Both the position numbers and the translations under genes were made by a program. A DNA stretch of 64,000 nt from Sinotaia quadrata. Lineage: Eukaryota; Mollusca; Gastropoda; Architaenioglossa; Viviparidae. Below are positions 56,731-64,000 of the stretch, piece by piece. The notes below the pieces were generated by a model, which made no database searches, was not told where the DNA came from, and saw nothing but the letters and a program-made list of their open reading frames with translations. Location of the stretch: NCBI GenBank assembly GCA_028829895.1, contig CM054183.1, forward strand, positions 17,961,975-18,025,974. The letters run 5' to 3'. How positions within the stretch are numbered: position 1 is the stretch's first letter; the number at the start of each line of letters is the position of its first letter.

Positions 56731-56938
56731 CAGTGACGTAAGCAAGGTTTTAAAACCCCAAGGCAACTAGCGCCCCGCGCTCCTCCGGTTTTCGCGAGCC
56801 CACGGAACGTCAGAGATTGCTGTCGAGAGTCTTACCACCATGGCTCACCGTGTCACTCAAGCGCACAGTCATCTTCACTTTTCCACTCAAGGACCTCTGA
56901 CGACTAGCAATCAACATCTACTAAGTATGGCAAACTGA
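56731..56938 (+). promoter_or_regulatory. GC-rich candidate promoter and first exon
   Basis: A small GC-rich island holds TGACGTAA (56734-56741, CRE-like) and a start codon in a strong context, ACCACCATGG (56835-56843). The ORF encodes 32 residues (MAHRVTQAHSHLHFSTQGPL and onwards) to TGA at 56936. A donor-like CTAA|GTATGG lies at 56925. It could be the promoter and leader exon of the SLC46-type gene that starts 1.3 kb downstream, for which an acceptor-like TTCAAAG occurs at about 58251. No transcript evidence. Confidence 0.35.
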
Positions 56939-58261
56939 TAAAAAAAAAAAAACGACTGCAAATCTTACTTCGGCTGATGACAGAATGTGAACAGAAAATT
57001 TAAGCAGAAAATTAGAAATTTGAGCACTAAAAATTCTTGTATTTTTTAAGCATATAGTTACGAAAACCATCTTTTATTAATTTGAATACTGGCATCACTA
57101 ACATAGGGCTACTGAGAACACTACACGTCATTAGTGTATGACGTGTACAACTTGAGAATAATTATTGTCTAAAATAAAGAAAAAATGTCTGAACAATTGT
57201 TATGCCATTATTGTACAGTGAAAATATAATAGAAATCAACATTGTATATTTTTTTAAAAGCAAACAAACAGCGTCCACTGAGGTGGTGTGGTGTGGTGTG
57301 GTGTGGTGTGGATTAGAAAAAAATAAAATCACTATCACGTCTGAAGAAACTTTTGAAACGGTCTTCATTGGCAATTTCACTTTATCAGCAAGGATCATTT
57401 AGAAACTAATAATTAGAGTTAACGTAATGCATAATAATATATTCACAGCATAATAATAAGTATCAACACAATAAACATCAACATGTTGAAAAGTGTTATA
57501 ATAATAAGATATCATATCACATGTGGAAAATGTCAAGACCGATTATAAAGTGTTTGCAGGAGTGAAGTAAATCGACTTGCAAGTCTACGCTAGAAATCAC
57601 ACTCCAGTTTATTATAAGAGACAATATCGATTTCCGGTCAAGTAAATTAGAGAACTGTCAGCCTTCACTCAAGCTACCAACCAGTTAAATGAAATTCTGA
57701 ATTGTCAACCTTCAAGTCAAACGACAAATCGATTAAAATTGAAACTCAGAAGTGTCAAATTTCAGTCAAAAGTATCTACCGATTAAGTGAAGCTCAGAAC
57801 TATCAAACTTCAATCAAACTACAAACCGACAACTAAAGAAGAAAAACAATCATTTTGATAAGAACATGCTCATTAAATTGTGTTCTGTTTTATACGTTGG
57901 GTGATTTAAACGAAAACTGTCAAGAGAGTCGACATGATCTCTCGGAGTCTTGAGACGGGTTCAGCTACCAAGACGTATCAAGCGAGAGGAAGGACTTTAA
58001 CTGGTTGAAAACATTACCCATTTGTGGAAGAAAAGCGAGTGAACGCAAAGTATCTTTCAAAACGAACACACTTTTATTTTGATTCAAACACAAACAGCTT
58101 AAACTCCCAAGCGACGGGTTGTCTGAATTCAAACTGCTTTTGCGTGGAAAGACCAGATCATAATTCTTCGAAATAAATATCACACACTCATCGCCTCGTG
58201 TCAGTCCATCCTATTTAAATTTGACTGCTTCAAAAATTGTTCACAATTCAAAGCGTGAGGA
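56939..58261. other. No gene seen; upstream region of the transporter
   Basis: Contains a (GTGGT)n pentanucleotide run at 57283-57311 and a decayed 57-60 bp repeat (AAACTCAGAAGTGTCAAATT type) at about 57660-57830. Immediately before the start codon a TATTTAAA box-like word lies at about 58212. Confidence 0.45.

Positions 58262-64000
<5,739 letters not shown>

Overview
The window is eukaryotic nuclear DNA from an animal, most likely a mollusc and probably a gastropod. I see AT-rich sequence, short exons joined across GT-AG introns, very abundant microsatellites and dozens of locally evolved minisatellites. There is no bacterial gene layout. The mollusc call is an inference from a LINE 3' terminus (about 18.48-18.70 kb) of a type I recognise from molluscan genomes, plus the repeat style. 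I cannot name the species.

Layout. (1) At 1-486, minus strand, lies one exon of a gene running off the left edge. It encodes Trp-centred helical repeats resembling ankyrin-like repeats. (2) From 487 to about 8.5 kb there are microsatellites, several tandem arrays, one copy of an inverted-repeat element (4381-5934) and a candidate upstream exon (6184-6310). (3) A plus-strand gene of at least 15 exons runs from 8565 to 28415. All fourteen junctions keep phase and give 519 residues to a stop. The protein has a helical, possibly TBC-like N-terminal half and a charged coiled-coil C-terminal half. I cannot name it. Its introns hold many minisatellites, a 199-bp hAT-type MITE with a perfect 8-bp target duplication, an unidentified decayed mobile ORF, a LINE tail, and the inverted partner of the 4.4-kb element. 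(4) From 28.4 to 41.2 kb I see no convincing gene, only repeats and a GC-rich possible promoter. (5) A two-exon plus-strand gene (41190-41407 joined to 44872-45889) gives a 411-residue low-complexity protein of unknown function. A 37-bp minisatellite of about 1.25 kb fills much of its intron. (6) From 45.9 to 58.2 kb there are repeats, a LINE RNase H relic (about 51.05-51.32 kb, minus) and a GC-rich possible promoter at 56.73-56.94 kb. (7) Three exons of an SLC46-type major-facilitator transporter run from 58262 off the right edge. They hold almost the whole protein.

The genes do not form a functional cluster. The most unusual signal is the relation between tandem repeats and splice sites in the 15-exon gene. 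The 5' splice sites of the exons ending at 8723 and 12461 have been tandemly copied into the intron with their exon edges. The 3' splice site at 27939 sits at the end of a roughly 1-kb array whose units each look like a 3' splice site. In the first array each unit also carries an acceptor-like sequence, so it could be read as a 20-nt micro-exon that would introduce an immediate stop codon. No search or alignment could be run. Identities rest on motifs, frames and splice phases read by eye.
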